NCBI GenBank assembly: GCA_034111045.1
Contig: JAWUYA010000033.1
Coordinates: forward strand, 45,842 to 109,841
Length of the DNA stretch: 64,000 bases
Reading direction: 5' to 3'
Origin: JALJPB01 sp034111045
GTDB taxonomy: Bacteria; Pseudomonadota; Gammaproteobacteria; Enterobacterales; Alteromonadaceae
A program made the position numbers and the translations under genes. Shown here one piece after another: positions 26,681 through 35,757 of the stretch (positions are counted from its first letter, which is position 1; each line of letters begins with the position of its first letter). The notes below the pieces were generated by a model, which worked only from the letters and a program-made list of their open reading frames with translations, had not been told where the DNA came from and made no database searches.

Positions 26681-27256
26681 ATGATAATGCCAACAATATA
26701 TTTACCGGTTTTTCCTTTACCCATATTTCTCTTACCAGGAGGTATTACCCGGTTACGGATATTTGAACCTCGCTATTTAAAGATGATAAGCGTGGCTTCA
26801 CAAGGACAAGGGTTTGTTATTTGGTTAAAGGATAAAGAAGAGCAACTTGCCAATAAAATGTGGGGGAGTTGGGTTGAAATTATCAATTTTGATCATGGGG
26901 AAGATGGCATACTAGAGGTTGATGTTAAGTGTAAATCATTAGTTGAACTTAACTCTATTAATAAAGGTGATGACAACTTTCATTATAGCTCAGTGACACT
27001 TCTTGCCCATTGGTCTAAAACTAAAATCAAAACAGACGTAGCAATAGATGAATTATCAACGTCTCTTTCACAAGTATTTAAAAACAATAAAATGCTCAGA
27101 GAACTTTATCCAGAAATATCTTGCGATAACCCGAGCTGGGTTATCGCAAGATGGTTAGAGTTATTGCCCATAGTCCATACCTCTAAAAATAATTTTGTAA
27201 ATAACTATAGCTTTGAACAAGCTAAAGACTTTATTCACACGATAATTTATAAATAA
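26681..27256 (+). CDS. LON substrate-binding-domain protein
   Basis: This 191-residue protein is a stand-alone LON N-terminal domain, without ATPase or protease parts. The start YLPVFPLPIFLLPGGITRLRIFEPRY is the family's signature. Such proteins are widespread in gammaproteobacteria but their role is not known. AAGGAG precedes the ATG at a slightly long distance. It lies 71 bases upstream of the sigma gene, which has its own promoter candidate in that gap. Confidence 0.82.
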   Translation: MIMPTIYLPVFPLPIFLLPGGITRLRIFEPRYLKMISVASQGQGFVIWLKDKEEQLANKMWGSWVEIINFDHGEDGILEVDVKCKSLVELNSINKGDDNFHYSSVTLLAHWSKTKIKTDVAIDELSTSLSQVFKNNKMLRELYPEISCDNPSWVIARWLELLPIVHTSKNNFVNNYSFEQAKDFIHTIIYK

Positions 27257-27269
27257 GTAATGAGCAGCA

Positions 27270-27298
27270 TGATCTTTTTATTTATCTTAGCGTATTAA
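27270..27298 (+). promoter_or_regulatory. Candidate autoregulatory ECF promoter of the sigma gene
   Basis: TGATCT (27270-27275) and CGTATTAA (27291-27298) are 15 bases apart, and the ribosome site AGAGGAGG and start follow about 30 bases later. The blocks match those before the divergent epimerase gene, with a one-base spacer difference. ECF sigma genes commonly carry their own promoter, which is what this suggests. Confidence 0.68.
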
Positions 27299-27327
27299 CT
27301 TTATATCTGCAGTTAGAGGAGGTTATA

Positions 27328-27957
27328 ATGGGTATTCTGCAAAAATCTCATTTGCTAAGTAAATATATAAAGGTCAACCCTTGTAATATGGCAGATAAAA
27401 CCGATCACGTTCAACTTAGCCAATGGCTTAATGCTGTTGCTAAGACAAGAGATAAACAAGCATTTACCGGTTTGTTTATGTTCTTTGCTCCAAAAATACA
27501 ACACATAGCAAGAAGTAAATTTCCAAACGAAACACAAGCAAATGAAGTGGTACAAGAAACAATGAGCAATGTCTGGCGTAAGGCGCACCTTTTTGATGAA
27601 AATAAAGGAGCATCTACGACTTGGGTTTATACAGTAATGCGTAATGTGACCTTTGATCTTCTTAGAAAAATAAAAGGCAATAAAGAAGATAACCTCAGTG
27701 ATGATATATGGCCGATAGTGGAAAACATGCAAACCGAAGCTGAAGTATTTGATGACCATCTTGAGAATAAACAATTATTGAGTGTGATAAACAAACTTCC
27801 AGATAACCAGCAACAAGTAGTGAAAGGGTTTTATCTGATGGAAATGTCCCAAGTACAACTTGCCCAGCAACTAAATTTACCTTTAGGTACCATTAAGTCG
27901 CGTCTGCGTTTAGCGTTAGCCAAACTCAAAGTACAGCTAGGAGAACACAATGATTAA
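27328..27957 (+). CDS. ECF RNA polymerase sigma factor (RpoE-ChrR type)
   Basis: The 209 residues contain sigma region 2 (AFTGLFMFFAPKIQHIARSK through VVQETMSNVWRKAHLFD, then TTWVYTVMRNVTFDLLRK) and region 4 (LPDNQQQVVKGFYLMEMSQVQ, LPLGTIKSRLRLALAKLK). Length and partner place it in the group of Rhodobacter RpoE, which responds to singlet oxygen. An AGGAGG lies 6 bases before the ATG; the first ~20 residues are extra, and an internal ATG at residue 21 (MADKTDHVQLSQ) is possible. It overlaps the ChrR gene by 8 bases. Confidence 0.9.
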   Translation: MGILQKSHLLSKYIKVNPCNMADKTDHVQLSQWLNAVAKTRDKQAFTGLFMFFAPKIQHIARSKFPNETQANEVVQETMSNVWRKAHLFDENKGASTTWVYTVMRNVTFDLLRKIKGNKEDNLSDDIWPIVENMQTEAEVFDDHLENKQLLSVINKLPDNQQQVVKGFYLMEMSQVQLAQQLNLPLGTIKSRLRLALAKLKVQLGEHND

Positions 27958-28633
27958 ACACCACCCTAAATTTGAGTTAATGCTGTCTTTTGTAAAAGGT
28001 GACTTACCTGCCTCATTATCTGCCGGTATCACCATACATGCTGGCATGTGCCCAGTTTGCCAAGAGCAGATTTTTCAATTAACAGAACAAATGGCTGAAG
28101 TCAGTTTTGAAGAAGATCATTTAGATAAATATATTGTTGATGACGATAAAAAACTCAATGTTTCTTCAATAGATTTTAACCAAATGATCGAAGCCATTAC
28201 CGAAAATAATGAGGTTAAACTTGAAGAAGCTATTATTGAGAAAGTAATAGCGTTTAAAAACAAAACGTATAAATTACCCGCTATTTTAAATAATATGCAA
28301 CTAGGTAAAGCCGCTCAATTTGGCAATTTAGCACGTGCACGTATACAACTTGATGAAAATGAAATTCATACGAGTTTATTGCATATAGAACCTGGGGCTG
28401 GCGTGCCCGAGCATAAGCATAAAGGCTTTGAATTAACGCTATTATTAGCTGGTTCATTTCATGATGATGAAGGTGTGTATGTAAAAGGGGATTTTATGAT
28501 GCTGGACGGCTCTCATACGCATCAGCCCATTTCTAAGGATGGCTGCTTATGCTATACAGTAGCCAATGATGCGCCATATTTTACCCAGGGCATCAATAAA
28601 CTACTCAACCCTATCGCCAGTTTTATTTATTAA
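27950..28633 (+). CDS. chrR: ChrR-like zinc/cupin anti-sigma factor
   Basis: The N-terminal domain has the zinc-binding HAGMCPVCQ (H-x3-C-x2-C) near residue 30, preceded by a His near residue 5, typical of ZAS anti-sigma factors. The C-terminal half is a cupin with EPGAGVPEHKHKGFELTLLLAG and GSHTHQP, giving likely metal ligands His, His, Glu and His. In Rhodobacter, ChrR holds RpoE and releases it on singlet oxygen; the same control is inferred here. It overlaps the sigma gene by 8 bases and is 5 bases before the YbgA-like gene. Confidence 0.92.
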   Translation: MIKHHPKFELMLSFVKGDLPASLSAGITIHAGMCPVCQEQIFQLTEQMAEVSFEEDHLDKYIVDDDKKLNVSSIDFNQMIEAITENNEVKLEEAIIEKVIAFKNKTYKLPAILNNMQLGKAAQFGNLARARIQLDENEIHTSLLHIEPGAGVPEHKHKGFELTLLLAGSFHDDEGVYVKGDFMMLDGSHTHQPISKDGCLCYTVANDAPYFTQGINKLLNPIASFIY

Positions 28634-28638
28634 CAGCA

Positions 28639-29601
28639 ATGATGATTCATTTTGTTGATAAAGACGATCTTCATATTGGTATTAGTGCTTGCCTTCTTGG
28701 TGAAAAAGTAAGATTTGACGCCAGCAATAAGCCATCAATTTTCTGTATTGATGAATTAGGAAAGCACGTAACATATCAGTCTTTTTGCCCTGAAGTCGCT
28801 GTTGGTTTACCTATTCCTAGGCCAACCATACGGCAAATCAAAGATAATGATGTTATTCGTGTTTCTCGTCCTGATGGAATAGGTGATGTTACTGAGGCAT
28901 TGAGCTTATACGGCCAAAAAGTAGCAGAAATAACCAAACACCTAAGTGGTTATGTGTTTTGTGCGAAAAGTCCAAGCTGTGGTATGGAGCGAGTAAAAGT
29001 ATATTCACCAGAAGGTCATGCTTTATCCTCTACTGGCATTGGTGCTTTTGCAAAAGAAATAATGGCAGCAAATCCACTGCTCCCTTGTGAAGAAAACGGC
29101 AGATTGAATGACTCTTTCATTAGAGAGAATTTTGTTGCTCGTATTTATGCCTACAAACACTGGCAAACTCTTGAAGCCTCCAAGCTAACAAAACATAAAT
29201 TAACCACATTTCATAGTCAATATAAATATACCGTTATGAGTCATGACTTAATTGCCTATAAAAAGTTAGGTCAATTATTAGCAAGAGACGATTTACCTTT
29301 AGAAAAAAAAGCCTCCGCTTATATCACGGGTTTAATGGCGGCGTTAACGATTAAAGCCACACGTAAGAAACATGCCAATGTACTTTTCCATATTCAGGGG
29401 TGTTTTTCCAAAAACTTACAAACAAATGAACGAAATGAGCTATGTGAACAGATAAATGCCTATCGAAAAGGGCTTATGCCATTAATTGCCCCTCTGACCT
29501 TAATTAAACATTATCTGATGAAATATCCAGCAGAGTATTTAACTAAACAGTCTTATTTATCACCTTATCCTGACACTTTGAAACTCAGATACGCTTATTA
29601 A
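28639..29601 (+). CDS. YbgA-like protein (DUF523 + DUF1722)
   Basis: Residues 1-~150 form DUF523, with ISACLLGEKVRFD and a Cys-containing CAKSPSCGMERVKVY. The rest is DUF1722 (HSQYKYTVMSHD). The same two-domain protein is often encoded beside photolyase genes, as with E. coli ybgA-phrB. Its role is unknown, but it is thought to help handle thiols or repair-linked chemistry. It starts 5 bases after chrR and ends 33 bases before phrB. Confidence 0.88.
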   Translation: MMIHFVDKDDLHIGISACLLGEKVRFDASNKPSIFCIDELGKHVTYQSFCPEVAVGLPIPRPTIRQIKDNDVIRVSRPDGIGDVTEALSLYGQKVAEITKHLSGYVFCAKSPSCGMERVKVYSPEGHALSSTGIGAFAKEIMAANPLLPCEENGRLNDSFIRENFVARIYAYKHWQTLEASKLTKHKLTTFHSQYKYTVMSHDLIAYKKLGQLLARDDLPLEKKASAYITGLMAALTIKATRKKHANVLFHIQGCFSKNLQTNERNELCEQINAYRKGLMPLIAPLTLIKHYLMKYPAEYLTKQSYLSPYPDTLKLRYAY

Positions 29602-29634
29602 AAACAACTTTACATAATATTTTAAGGAATACCT

Positions 29635-31017
29635 TTGTTACTTTGGTTTCGCAATGATCTTAGAACACACGACAATTCCGCCTTGCATCACTTTTTGTCG
29701 CTCCCTGACTCATCACTTCCCCGTAAGGCGATTTTTTTTATTTGTGAAAAACAGTGGCATCAACACCATTGGTCGCAAATAAAAATAGACTTTATTAAAC
29801 GGCATGCATACGCCCTTGTTGATGAGCTCACTCAATATAATATAGCCCTTGAATTAGTTGAAGTGGCAGATTTTCCTGCTCAAATCGTTTATTTAAAAAC
29901 CTACTGTGTTAACCATAATATCAATGAAGTTATCGCTAATAGCGAGCTTGAATTTAACGAACAACAACGCGATAAAACCCTCATTGATCTGGGCATACCA
30001 TTAACACTATACGAGTCAGACGTTATTGCACCCAAGGGAAAAGTCCTTAATCAATCAGGTCAAATGTTTAAGGTATTCACTCCGTTTAAAAAGGCGTGGT
30101 TAGCTTACATCAAGCAATATAGCTTTGAGTACTTAGGTAAACCCGACACAACAAAACAGCTAAACACATCCTTTAACACTGATCAATCAGCACACTTAGG
30201 TCTGTCTAAACAGTGGCCATTAGCGATTGATTTTGAAAAAAATATTTTACCCGGTTTTTATCGAAACAAACTTATTAACTATGAGGAAGTAAGGGATGTA
30301 CCGTCAATTAAAGGCACCTCAGGACTATCGCCCTATTTAGCCGCTGGGGTTATCAGTGCTCGATACATTTTAAGATCCCTGCTCAATTACTCTCCTGACA
30401 TTTTACTAGCTACTGATAGCAAAGCGTTCGCATGGTTAAATGAAATTATCTGGCGTGACTTTTATCGTCACTTAATGTTTCATGAACAAAAACTATCAAA
30501 AAACCAATGTTTTAAAGACAAATATGAAAAGGTTAACTGGTCTGATAACAAGGTGCTCTTTGACGCCTGGTGTGCAGGTAAAACAGGTTACCCTCTTGTA
30601 GATGCAGCCATGAGGCAACTCAATCAAACAGGCTGGATGCATAATCGTCTTCGAATGGTTGTCGCGAGTTTTCTCACTAAGCATTTACTCATCGATTGGC
30701 GTAAAGGTGAGCAGTATTTTATGCAACATTTAATAGACGGTGACTTAGCGTCAAATAATGGCGGCTGGCAATGGGCTGCCAGTACTGGATGTGACGCTCA
30801 GCCATACTTTAGAATTTTTAATCCCATTAGACAAAGTGAGCGATTTGATCCTAACGGAATATTCATACGTAGATATGTACCTGAGCTTGAGAAGGTGCCT
30901 GATAAAAAAATTCATTTTCCTCATCAATATATTAAGGACCATCAACTCAATATCTATTGGCCAGCCATTGTTGACCATAAAGAGGCAAGAATAAAGGCAC
31001 TCGCTTTTTATAAGTGA
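29635..31017 (+). CDS. phrB: Deoxyribodipyrimidine photolyase
   Basis: Light-driven flavoenzyme that splits cyclobutane pyrimidine dimers. Residues 1-~130 form the antenna domain (LLWFRNDLRTHDNSAL). The FAD/DNA-binding part has TSGLSPYLAAGVIS, WRDFYRHLMFHE, WCAGKTGYPLVDAAMRQL and MHNRLRMVVASFLTKHLLIDW, with the tail DLASNNGGWQWAASTG. The start is TTG at 29635, with AAGGA about 7 bases upstream. It lies in the apparent ECF operon, so it is probably induced by the same photo-oxidative signal. Confidence 0.96.
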   Translation: MLLWFRNDLRTHDNSALHHFLSLPDSSLPRKAIFFICEKQWHQHHWSQIKIDFIKRHAYALVDELTQYNIALELVEVADFPAQIVYLKTYCVNHNINEVIANSELEFNEQQRDKTLIDLGIPLTLYESDVIAPKGKVLNQSGQMFKVFTPFKKAWLAYIKQYSFEYLGKPDTTKQLNTSFNTDQSAHLGLSKQWPLAIDFEKNILPGFYRNKLINYEEVRDVPSIKGTSGLSPYLAAGVISARYILRSLLNYSPDILLATDSKAFAWLNEIIWRDFYRHLMFHEQKLSKNQCFKDKYEKVNWSDNKVLFDAWCAGKTGYPLVDAAMRQLNQTGWMHNRLRMVVASFLTKHLLIDWRKGEQYFMQHLIDGDLASNNGGWQWAASTGCDAQPYFRIFNPIRQSERFDPNGIFIRRYVPELEKVPDKKIHFPHQYIKDHQLNIYWPAIVDHKEARIKALAFYK

Positions 31018-31102
31018 TAAGCACATATATAACTGATTAAATTAAGCTTTGGCTCAATGCGCCTGATATTAAACGTTTATACAACATACTGTGGAGATAA
31101 CA

Positions 31103-31564
31103 ATGCAAGATAACGTACTCAAGAATAACTCAACAGACTATCCTCTTTGGCTGAAAAATTTCGTTGAAGTTTACCAAAATTTATCGACTGATAACCTTGA
31201 GCTATTAGAAAGTATTTATCATGAAAATATCACCTTTGTAGACCCTATTCATCAAGTTGAAGGCTTCGATAATCTTTATAGATACTTTGATGGTTTGTAC
31301 CAAAATCTAGCTTCTTGTGACTTTATTATCGAACGAGTCATTGTGCAACACTCAAATGCTTCAATATACTGGCAAATGACCTACCAACACAAAAAGCTCA
31401 ACAAAGGTAAAGGGGTTACCATTTGGGGTAACTCACATATAAGTGCAGAAGCTGGTAAGGTGATTTATCACAGAGACTACCTTGATTTAGGTGTGATGCT
31501 TTATGAGCAGCTTCCTGTGCTTGGTAAACTGATTCGTTGGATAAAATTACAGGCGGCGAAGTAA
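31103..31564 (+). CDS. NTF2/SnoaL-like protein
   Basis: This ~153-residue protein has the single-domain NTF2-like layout, with YHENITFVDPIHQVEGFDNL near residue 40 and ending in YDL-like HRDYLDLGVMLYEQLPVLG. Proteins of this type in photolyase/Cfa clusters have no known reaction. The ATG at 31103, preceded by GGAG, is better than the GTG at 31091. It lies 85 bases after phrB, and its stop overlaps the following SDR start by one base (TAATG). Confidence 0.82.
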   Translation: MQDNVLKNNSTDYPLWLKNFVEVYQNLSTDNLELLESIYHENITFVDPIHQVEGFDNLYRYFDGLYQNLASCDFIIERVIVQHSNASIYWQMTYQHKKLNKGKGVTIWGNSHISAEAGKVIYHRDYLDLGVMLYEQLPVLGKLIRWIKLQAAK

Positions 31565-32304
31565 TGTCTCAGATCAACCTACCAACTAAAACTGTATTAA
31601 TTACTGGAGCAACGTCGGGTATTGGTGCCGCATTATTCGACACCTACATTAATAAAGAGTACCAGGTTATTGCTTGTGGGAGAAATGAAAAACAACTTGC
31701 CGCTATTAAAGATAAAGCCTATAAAATATGCTCATTTGATATGACTAATCAAGCAGAAATTGCCACTAAAACTGAGGTAATTGAACAACTTGATATTTTA
31801 ATTTTAAATGCCGGAAATTGTCGTTACATAGACAATGCCAAACAATTTGACGGTGAGCTTTTTGCCGATGTGATTACCACCAATTTAATCTCACTAGGTT
31901 GGTTATTACAATCACTATTACCGAAAATCAAAAAGGGAGGGCAAGTCGTATTTGTTAGTTCAAGTGCAACCATACTGCCATTCCCTAGGAGTGAGGCGTA
32001 CGGTGCCTCAAAAGCAGGTATGGATTATCTGGCAAAAAGTTTGCGCCTCGACTTAGCCAGCCATGACATCAGTGTTACCTTAGTACATCCAGGGTTTATT
32101 AAAACCCCTTTAACCGACAAAAATGATTTTCCCATGCCTTTTTTACTGACTAGCGAAGAAGCGGCACAACGAATTTTCAAAGGTGTAGAAGCACACAAGA
32201 ATTATATCCATTTTCCCAAAAGACTGACGCTATTATTAAAGCTATTGGCATTATTACCCTCTTCATTATGGCAATCAATTATTGTAAGGAAGCATGACGC
32301 ATGA
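31564..32304 (+). CDS. Short-chain dehydrogenase/reductase
   Basis: This classical SDR of 246 residues has VLITGATSGIGAALFD near residue 15, LDILILNAGNCRY and the catalytic Ser/Tyr/Lys in SSSATILPFPRSEAYGASKAG near 150. The ATG at 31564 overlaps the previous stop and is preferred to the upstream frame. C-terminal hydrophobic residues suggest membrane association. It is followed with an ATGA overlap by the FAD oxidoreductase gene, so the two are probably partners in one lipid or cofactor pathway. Confidence 0.88.
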   Translation: MSQINLPTKTVLITGATSGIGAALFDTYINKEYQVIACGRNEKQLAAIKDKAYKICSFDMTNQAEIATKTEVIEQLDILILNAGNCRYIDNAKQFDGELFADVITTNLISLGWLLQSLLPKIKKGGQVVFVSSSATILPFPRSEAYGASKAGMDYLAKSLRLDLASHDISVTLVHPGFIKTPLTDKNDFPMPFLLTSEEAAQRIFKGVEAHKNYIHFPKRLTLLLKLLALLPSSLWQSIIVRKHDA

Positions 32305-33575
32305 AGCATTTTGCTATTGTTGGATCAGGGGTTTCAGGACTAACGGTTGCCTATTTACTTTCCAAAAAACATCGGGTGACTGTTTTTGAGAAAAATGAAT
32401 ATATTGGCGGACATACCGCTACCGTTGATATAGTAAAAGACGGTGAAAATTTTGCTATTGATACCGGTTTCATTGTCTTTAATGACAAAACTTATCCTAA
32501 TTTCTTAGCCATGTTATCTGAGATTGGTATAAATAAACAAGCAACTCAAATGAGCTTTTCAGTACATAATTGCCAGACTGGCCTAGAGTATAATGGCCAT
32601 AACCTGAACACCTTATTTGCTCAACGCCGTAATCTCTTTAGACCAAAATTTTGGTTACTAATCAAAGATATTTTGAGATTTAATAAACTCTGTAAAACTG
32701 TATTTGCACAGCAAAACTATACTGATGGTTATACCTTAGGCGCATTCTTAACAGACCATCAATTTAGCTCGTTTTTTGCAGAACATTACATTCTCCCTAT
32801 GGGTGCGGCTATTTGGTCAAGCTCTTTAGCGCAAATGGAAGGTTTTGAATGCCGGTTTTTCATTCAATTTTTTCATAATCATGGGTTATTAAATATTGCC
32901 GACAGACCACAATGGTATGTAATACCTAATGGCTCTCGTAGTTACTTGGCCCCTTTGTGTGAACCCTTTAAAGAAAACATTAAAGTTAATGCTAATATTA
33001 GTGGCATTACACGGAGTAATGAAAAGGTACATTTGCATTTTAAAGATGCACCCTCTGAAACTTTTGACGAGGTTGTTATCGCTTGCCATTCAGACCAAGC
33101 ACTTGGCTTACTCAATGATGCATCAAATGATGAACAAAGGGTATTATCTGCCATGCCCTACAGTGAAAATTCAGTGGTTTTACATACCGACAAAAACTTA
33201 TTACCTAAACGAGAAAAAGCGTGGGCAAGTTGGAATTATCAGTTAAGTGATGATCGTAAAAAAGCCGCTAGTGTTACCTACAATATGAATATTTTACAGG
33301 CAATAAAAAGCCCACATACCTTTTGTGTCACGCTCAACCAAAAAAACGACATTGATCCCTCGTCTATATTAAAAGAATTTATCTATCATCACCCCATTTT
33401 TTCTACTGAGTCGATACAGGCTCAACAACGAAGACATTTAATTTGTGGCCATAACCATACCCATTTTGCTGGCGCTTATTGGCATAGTGGCTTTCATGAA
33501 GATGGAGTAAGAAGTGCTGTTGAAGTGGCAAAAAGGTTTGACTGTCTACTAGATAAACAAGTGAATAAGCCTTAA
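32301..33575 (+). CDS. FAD-dependent oxidoreductase (amine-oxidase-like)
   Basis: This 424-residue flavoprotein begins with the dinucleotide-binding fold HFAIVGSGVSGLTVAYLLS and an EKNEYIGGHT glycine-rich second motif. It belongs with the desaturase-like/NAD(P)-binding amine oxidase family encoded beside Cfa-type methyltransferases, as with RSP_1091 in Rhodobacter. That relation is from memory. The probable role is oxidation or desaturation of a modified fatty acyl chain, by inference. It is tightly linked to its neighbours (4-base overlap before; 2 bases after). Confidence 0.87.
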   Translation: MKHFAIVGSGVSGLTVAYLLSKKHRVTVFEKNEYIGGHTATVDIVKDGENFAIDTGFIVFNDKTYPNFLAMLSEIGINKQATQMSFSVHNCQTGLEYNGHNLNTLFAQRRNLFRPKFWLLIKDILRFNKLCKTVFAQQNYTDGYTLGAFLTDHQFSSFFAEHYILPMGAAIWSSSLAQMEGFECRFFIQFFHNHGLLNIADRPQWYVIPNGSRSYLAPLCEPFKENIKVNANISGITRSNEKVHLHFKDAPSETFDEVVIACHSDQALGLLNDASNDEQRVLSAMPYSENSVVLHTDKNLLPKREKAWASWNYQLSDDRKKAASVTYNMNILQAIKSPHTFCVTLNQKNDIDPSSILKEFIYHHPIFSTESIQAQQRRHLICGHNHTHFAGAYWHSGFHEDGVRSAVEVAKRFDCLLDKQVNKP

Positions 33576-33577
33576 GG

Positions 33578-34387
33578 ATGGATAACATAAAAGTTGTGCC
33601 ACAAAATAATAAGCTGCCTTTTAGTAACAGTAATATTTATTTAGGTAATATCACTCATCGACGCTTTAGCCCCAAAAAACACAGCTTTAATTATCGCTTA
33701 TACATGCTTGCACTTGATGTGCGTGATGTTGAAAAAAAATCGGCCAGCAGAGGAGTTTTTGGTTTTGCTTGGTATCATCCCTTACGTTTTGTTGAAAAAG
33801 ATTATTTAAGGGATGAACCTTTATCATTATCACAACGTATTATAAAAAAAGTTGATTCGTTAAAGGGACATAACGATATAAATAGCATTGTCATGTTGGT
33901 TCAGGTGAGATGTTTTGGCGTCTATTTTAGCCCAGCTAATTTCTATTTCTGTTATGACAAAAATGATAACTGCACACAAATGCTTGCCGAAGTCAGTAAT
34001 ACCCCCTGGAATGAGCGTCATTACTATTTAGTTGATTTATTAACTAACAGTAAAAATAAAACCTCCAAGAAAGCATTTCAAGTATCGCCTTTTATGGATC
34101 TAGACATAACTTACTTTTGGCAAATAAAACCACCAACGACTATTGATGATAACTTGCTGGTTAAAATTGAGAATAAACGAGTTGATGCAAATAACAAACA
34201 CCTTGAAACATTATTTGGGGTGAGCTTGGTAATGAAAAAAATGCCTTTTTCTAAACAAGCGTTGATCGGTATTTGGTGTCAATTACCACTAATGACGATA
34301 ACAATATTGCTGAGTATCTATTGGCAAGCGTTAAAACTATTCATTAAACGCATTCCGTTTATTGGCTATCAAAAACCGAATCAATAA
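33578..34387 (+). CDS. DUF1365-family protein
   Basis: The 269 residues have the DUF1365 pattern: IYLGNITHRRFSPKKHSFNYRLYML at the start, VRCFGVYFSPANFYFCY in the middle and VSNTPWNERHYYL further on, with a hydrophobic segment near the end (about 225-250). No activity is known for the family. It almost always lies between an FAD oxidoreductase and a Cfa-like gene, exactly as here, which implies a role in acyl-chain modification. Confidence 0.88.
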   Translation: MDNIKVVPQNNKLPFSNSNIYLGNITHRRFSPKKHSFNYRLYMLALDVRDVEKKSASRGVFGFAWYHPLRFVEKDYLRDEPLSLSQRIIKKVDSLKGHNDINSIVMLVQVRCFGVYFSPANFYFCYDKNDNCTQMLAEVSNTPWNERHYYLVDLLTNSKNKTSKKAFQVSPFMDLDITYFWQIKPPTTIDDNLLVKIENKRVDANNKHLETLFGVSLVMKKMPFSKQALIGIWCQLPLMTITILLSIYWQALKLFIKRIPFIGYQKPNQ

Positions 34388-34423
34388 TAACTGTTAGTGA
34401 TTGAAATATACAAGGAGTAAAAG

Positions 34424-35650
34424 ATGGAAAATGTTGAGATAATGAATCGCTTAAAAAACGCCAATTGGCTAGATAAACGATGTCGTTCATTAGTACATGC
34501 TGTTTTAGATAAGATCACTTATGGTCAATTACAAATTGAAGAAGCATCAGCTAATTACTTCTTCCCACAACCAGCTAATGACGCGGTGATAAAAGGAAAA
34601 CTTATCATACATGACATCAGTGTTTACCGGGATTTAGTTAAAGGCGGCAGTATTGGTGCAGCAGAGGCCTTTATTGACGGTAAGTGGAGTAGTCCGGATT
34701 TAACCAATGTCATCCGCATATTTGCTAAAGCTCAACAAGAAACTGACTCTTTAGAAAAGAATAAATCTTGGATGAATAAAATTAAAGGTGCCGTTAATCA
34801 CTGGCAAAACAGAAACACACAATCAGGGTCTAAACGAAATATATTGGCTCATTACGATTTGGGTAACGAGTTATACACGCAATTTCTCGACCCCTCAATG
34901 ATGTACTCTTCGGCTATATACCCTGATGCAAAAGCCACCTTAGATGAAGCACAACAACATAAATTAAAAACTATTTGGGAAAAGTTGGCGCTTGGTGAAA
35001 ATGATCATCTCCTAGAAATAGGCACAGGATGGGGTGGTTTAGCTATTTACGCTGCGCAAAACTATGGTTGTAACGTCACCACCACGACCATATCTGATGC
35101 ACAGTTTGACTATGCTAAAAATAAAATAGATGAATTGAACCTTGGGGATAAGATCACACTACTCAAAGAAGATTATCGCAATCTTACCGGTAGTTTTGAT
35201 AAAGTTGTTTCTATAGAAATGATTGAAGCAGTTGGTTATGAGTATTTACCGAGTTTCTTTCAACAATGTAACGACAGGCTCAAAGAAGGCGGTAAGTTAC
35301 TTATTCAATCTATTACTATCGCTGATCAACGCTTTGACTATTACAGAAAAAATGTCGATTTTATTCAACGCTATATATTTCCGGGTGGTTTTTTACCGTC
35401 AATCAACATATTGTCTCAACACATCACTTCACATAGCTCATTAGTGATGGAGTCACTAGATGATATCGGCTTAGATTATGCAAAAACACTCGCAGATTGG
35501 CGCACTAACTTTTTGTTATCTTGGCCCCATCTCTCGACTTTAGGTTACGACAACACCTTTAAACGCCTATGGTTATATTACTTTGCCTATTGCGAAGGGG
35601 CATTTTTAGAACGTTCTACAAGTACCGTTCACTTAGTTGCAAGAAAATAA
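34424..35650 (+). CDS. cfa: Cyclopropane-fatty-acyl-phospholipid synthase-like methyltransferase
   Basis: This 408-residue protein is a SAM-dependent methyltransferase of the Cfa/Cma family. YDLGNELYTQFLDPSMMYSSAIY near residue 150 and the SAM motif LLEIGTGWGGLAIYAAQ near 200 are clear, and EMIEAVGYEYLPSFF and FIQRYIFPGG follow. It may cyclopropanate or methylate unsaturated phospholipid acyl chains. Located at the end of the ECF operon, it may be the membrane-modifying output; whether the product is a cyclopropane or a furan-type fatty acid cannot be told. ATG with AAGGAG 8 bases upstream. Confidence 0.9.
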   Translation: MENVEIMNRLKNANWLDKRCRSLVHAVLDKITYGQLQIEEASANYFFPQPANDAVIKGKLIIHDISVYRDLVKGGSIGAAEAFIDGKWSSPDLTNVIRIFAKAQQETDSLEKNKSWMNKIKGAVNHWQNRNTQSGSKRNILAHYDLGNELYTQFLDPSMMYSSAIYPDAKATLDEAQQHKLKTIWEKLALGENDHLLEIGTGWGGLAIYAAQNYGCNVTTTTISDAQFDYAKNKIDELNLGDKITLLKEDYRNLTGSFDKVVSIEMIEAVGYEYLPSFFQQCNDRLKEGGKLLIQSITIADQRFDYYRKNVDFIQRYIFPGGFLPSINILSQHITSHSSLVMESLDDIGLDYAKTLADWRTNFLLSWPHLSTLGYDNTFKRLWLYYFAYCEGAFLERSTSTVHLVARK

Positions 35651-35663
35651 TAAACAAGCTATT

Positions 35664-35705
35664 AAAATTCATACTAAGGGTGACGATATGAATTTTAAGC
35701 TTTAT
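35664..35705 (+). terminator. Terminator-like hairpin after cfa
   Basis: AAAATTCATA (35664-35673) and TATGAATTTT (35687-35696) form a perfect 10-base stem around a 13-base loop, followed by AAGCTTTATTT. It is 14 bases after the cfa stop. The stem is AT-rich, so it may be weak. Confidence 0.55.
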
Positions 35706-35757
35706 TTAACAAGGGCTACTCAAAGCAAATTAAGTAAGAAATGAAATAAAAGTAATA

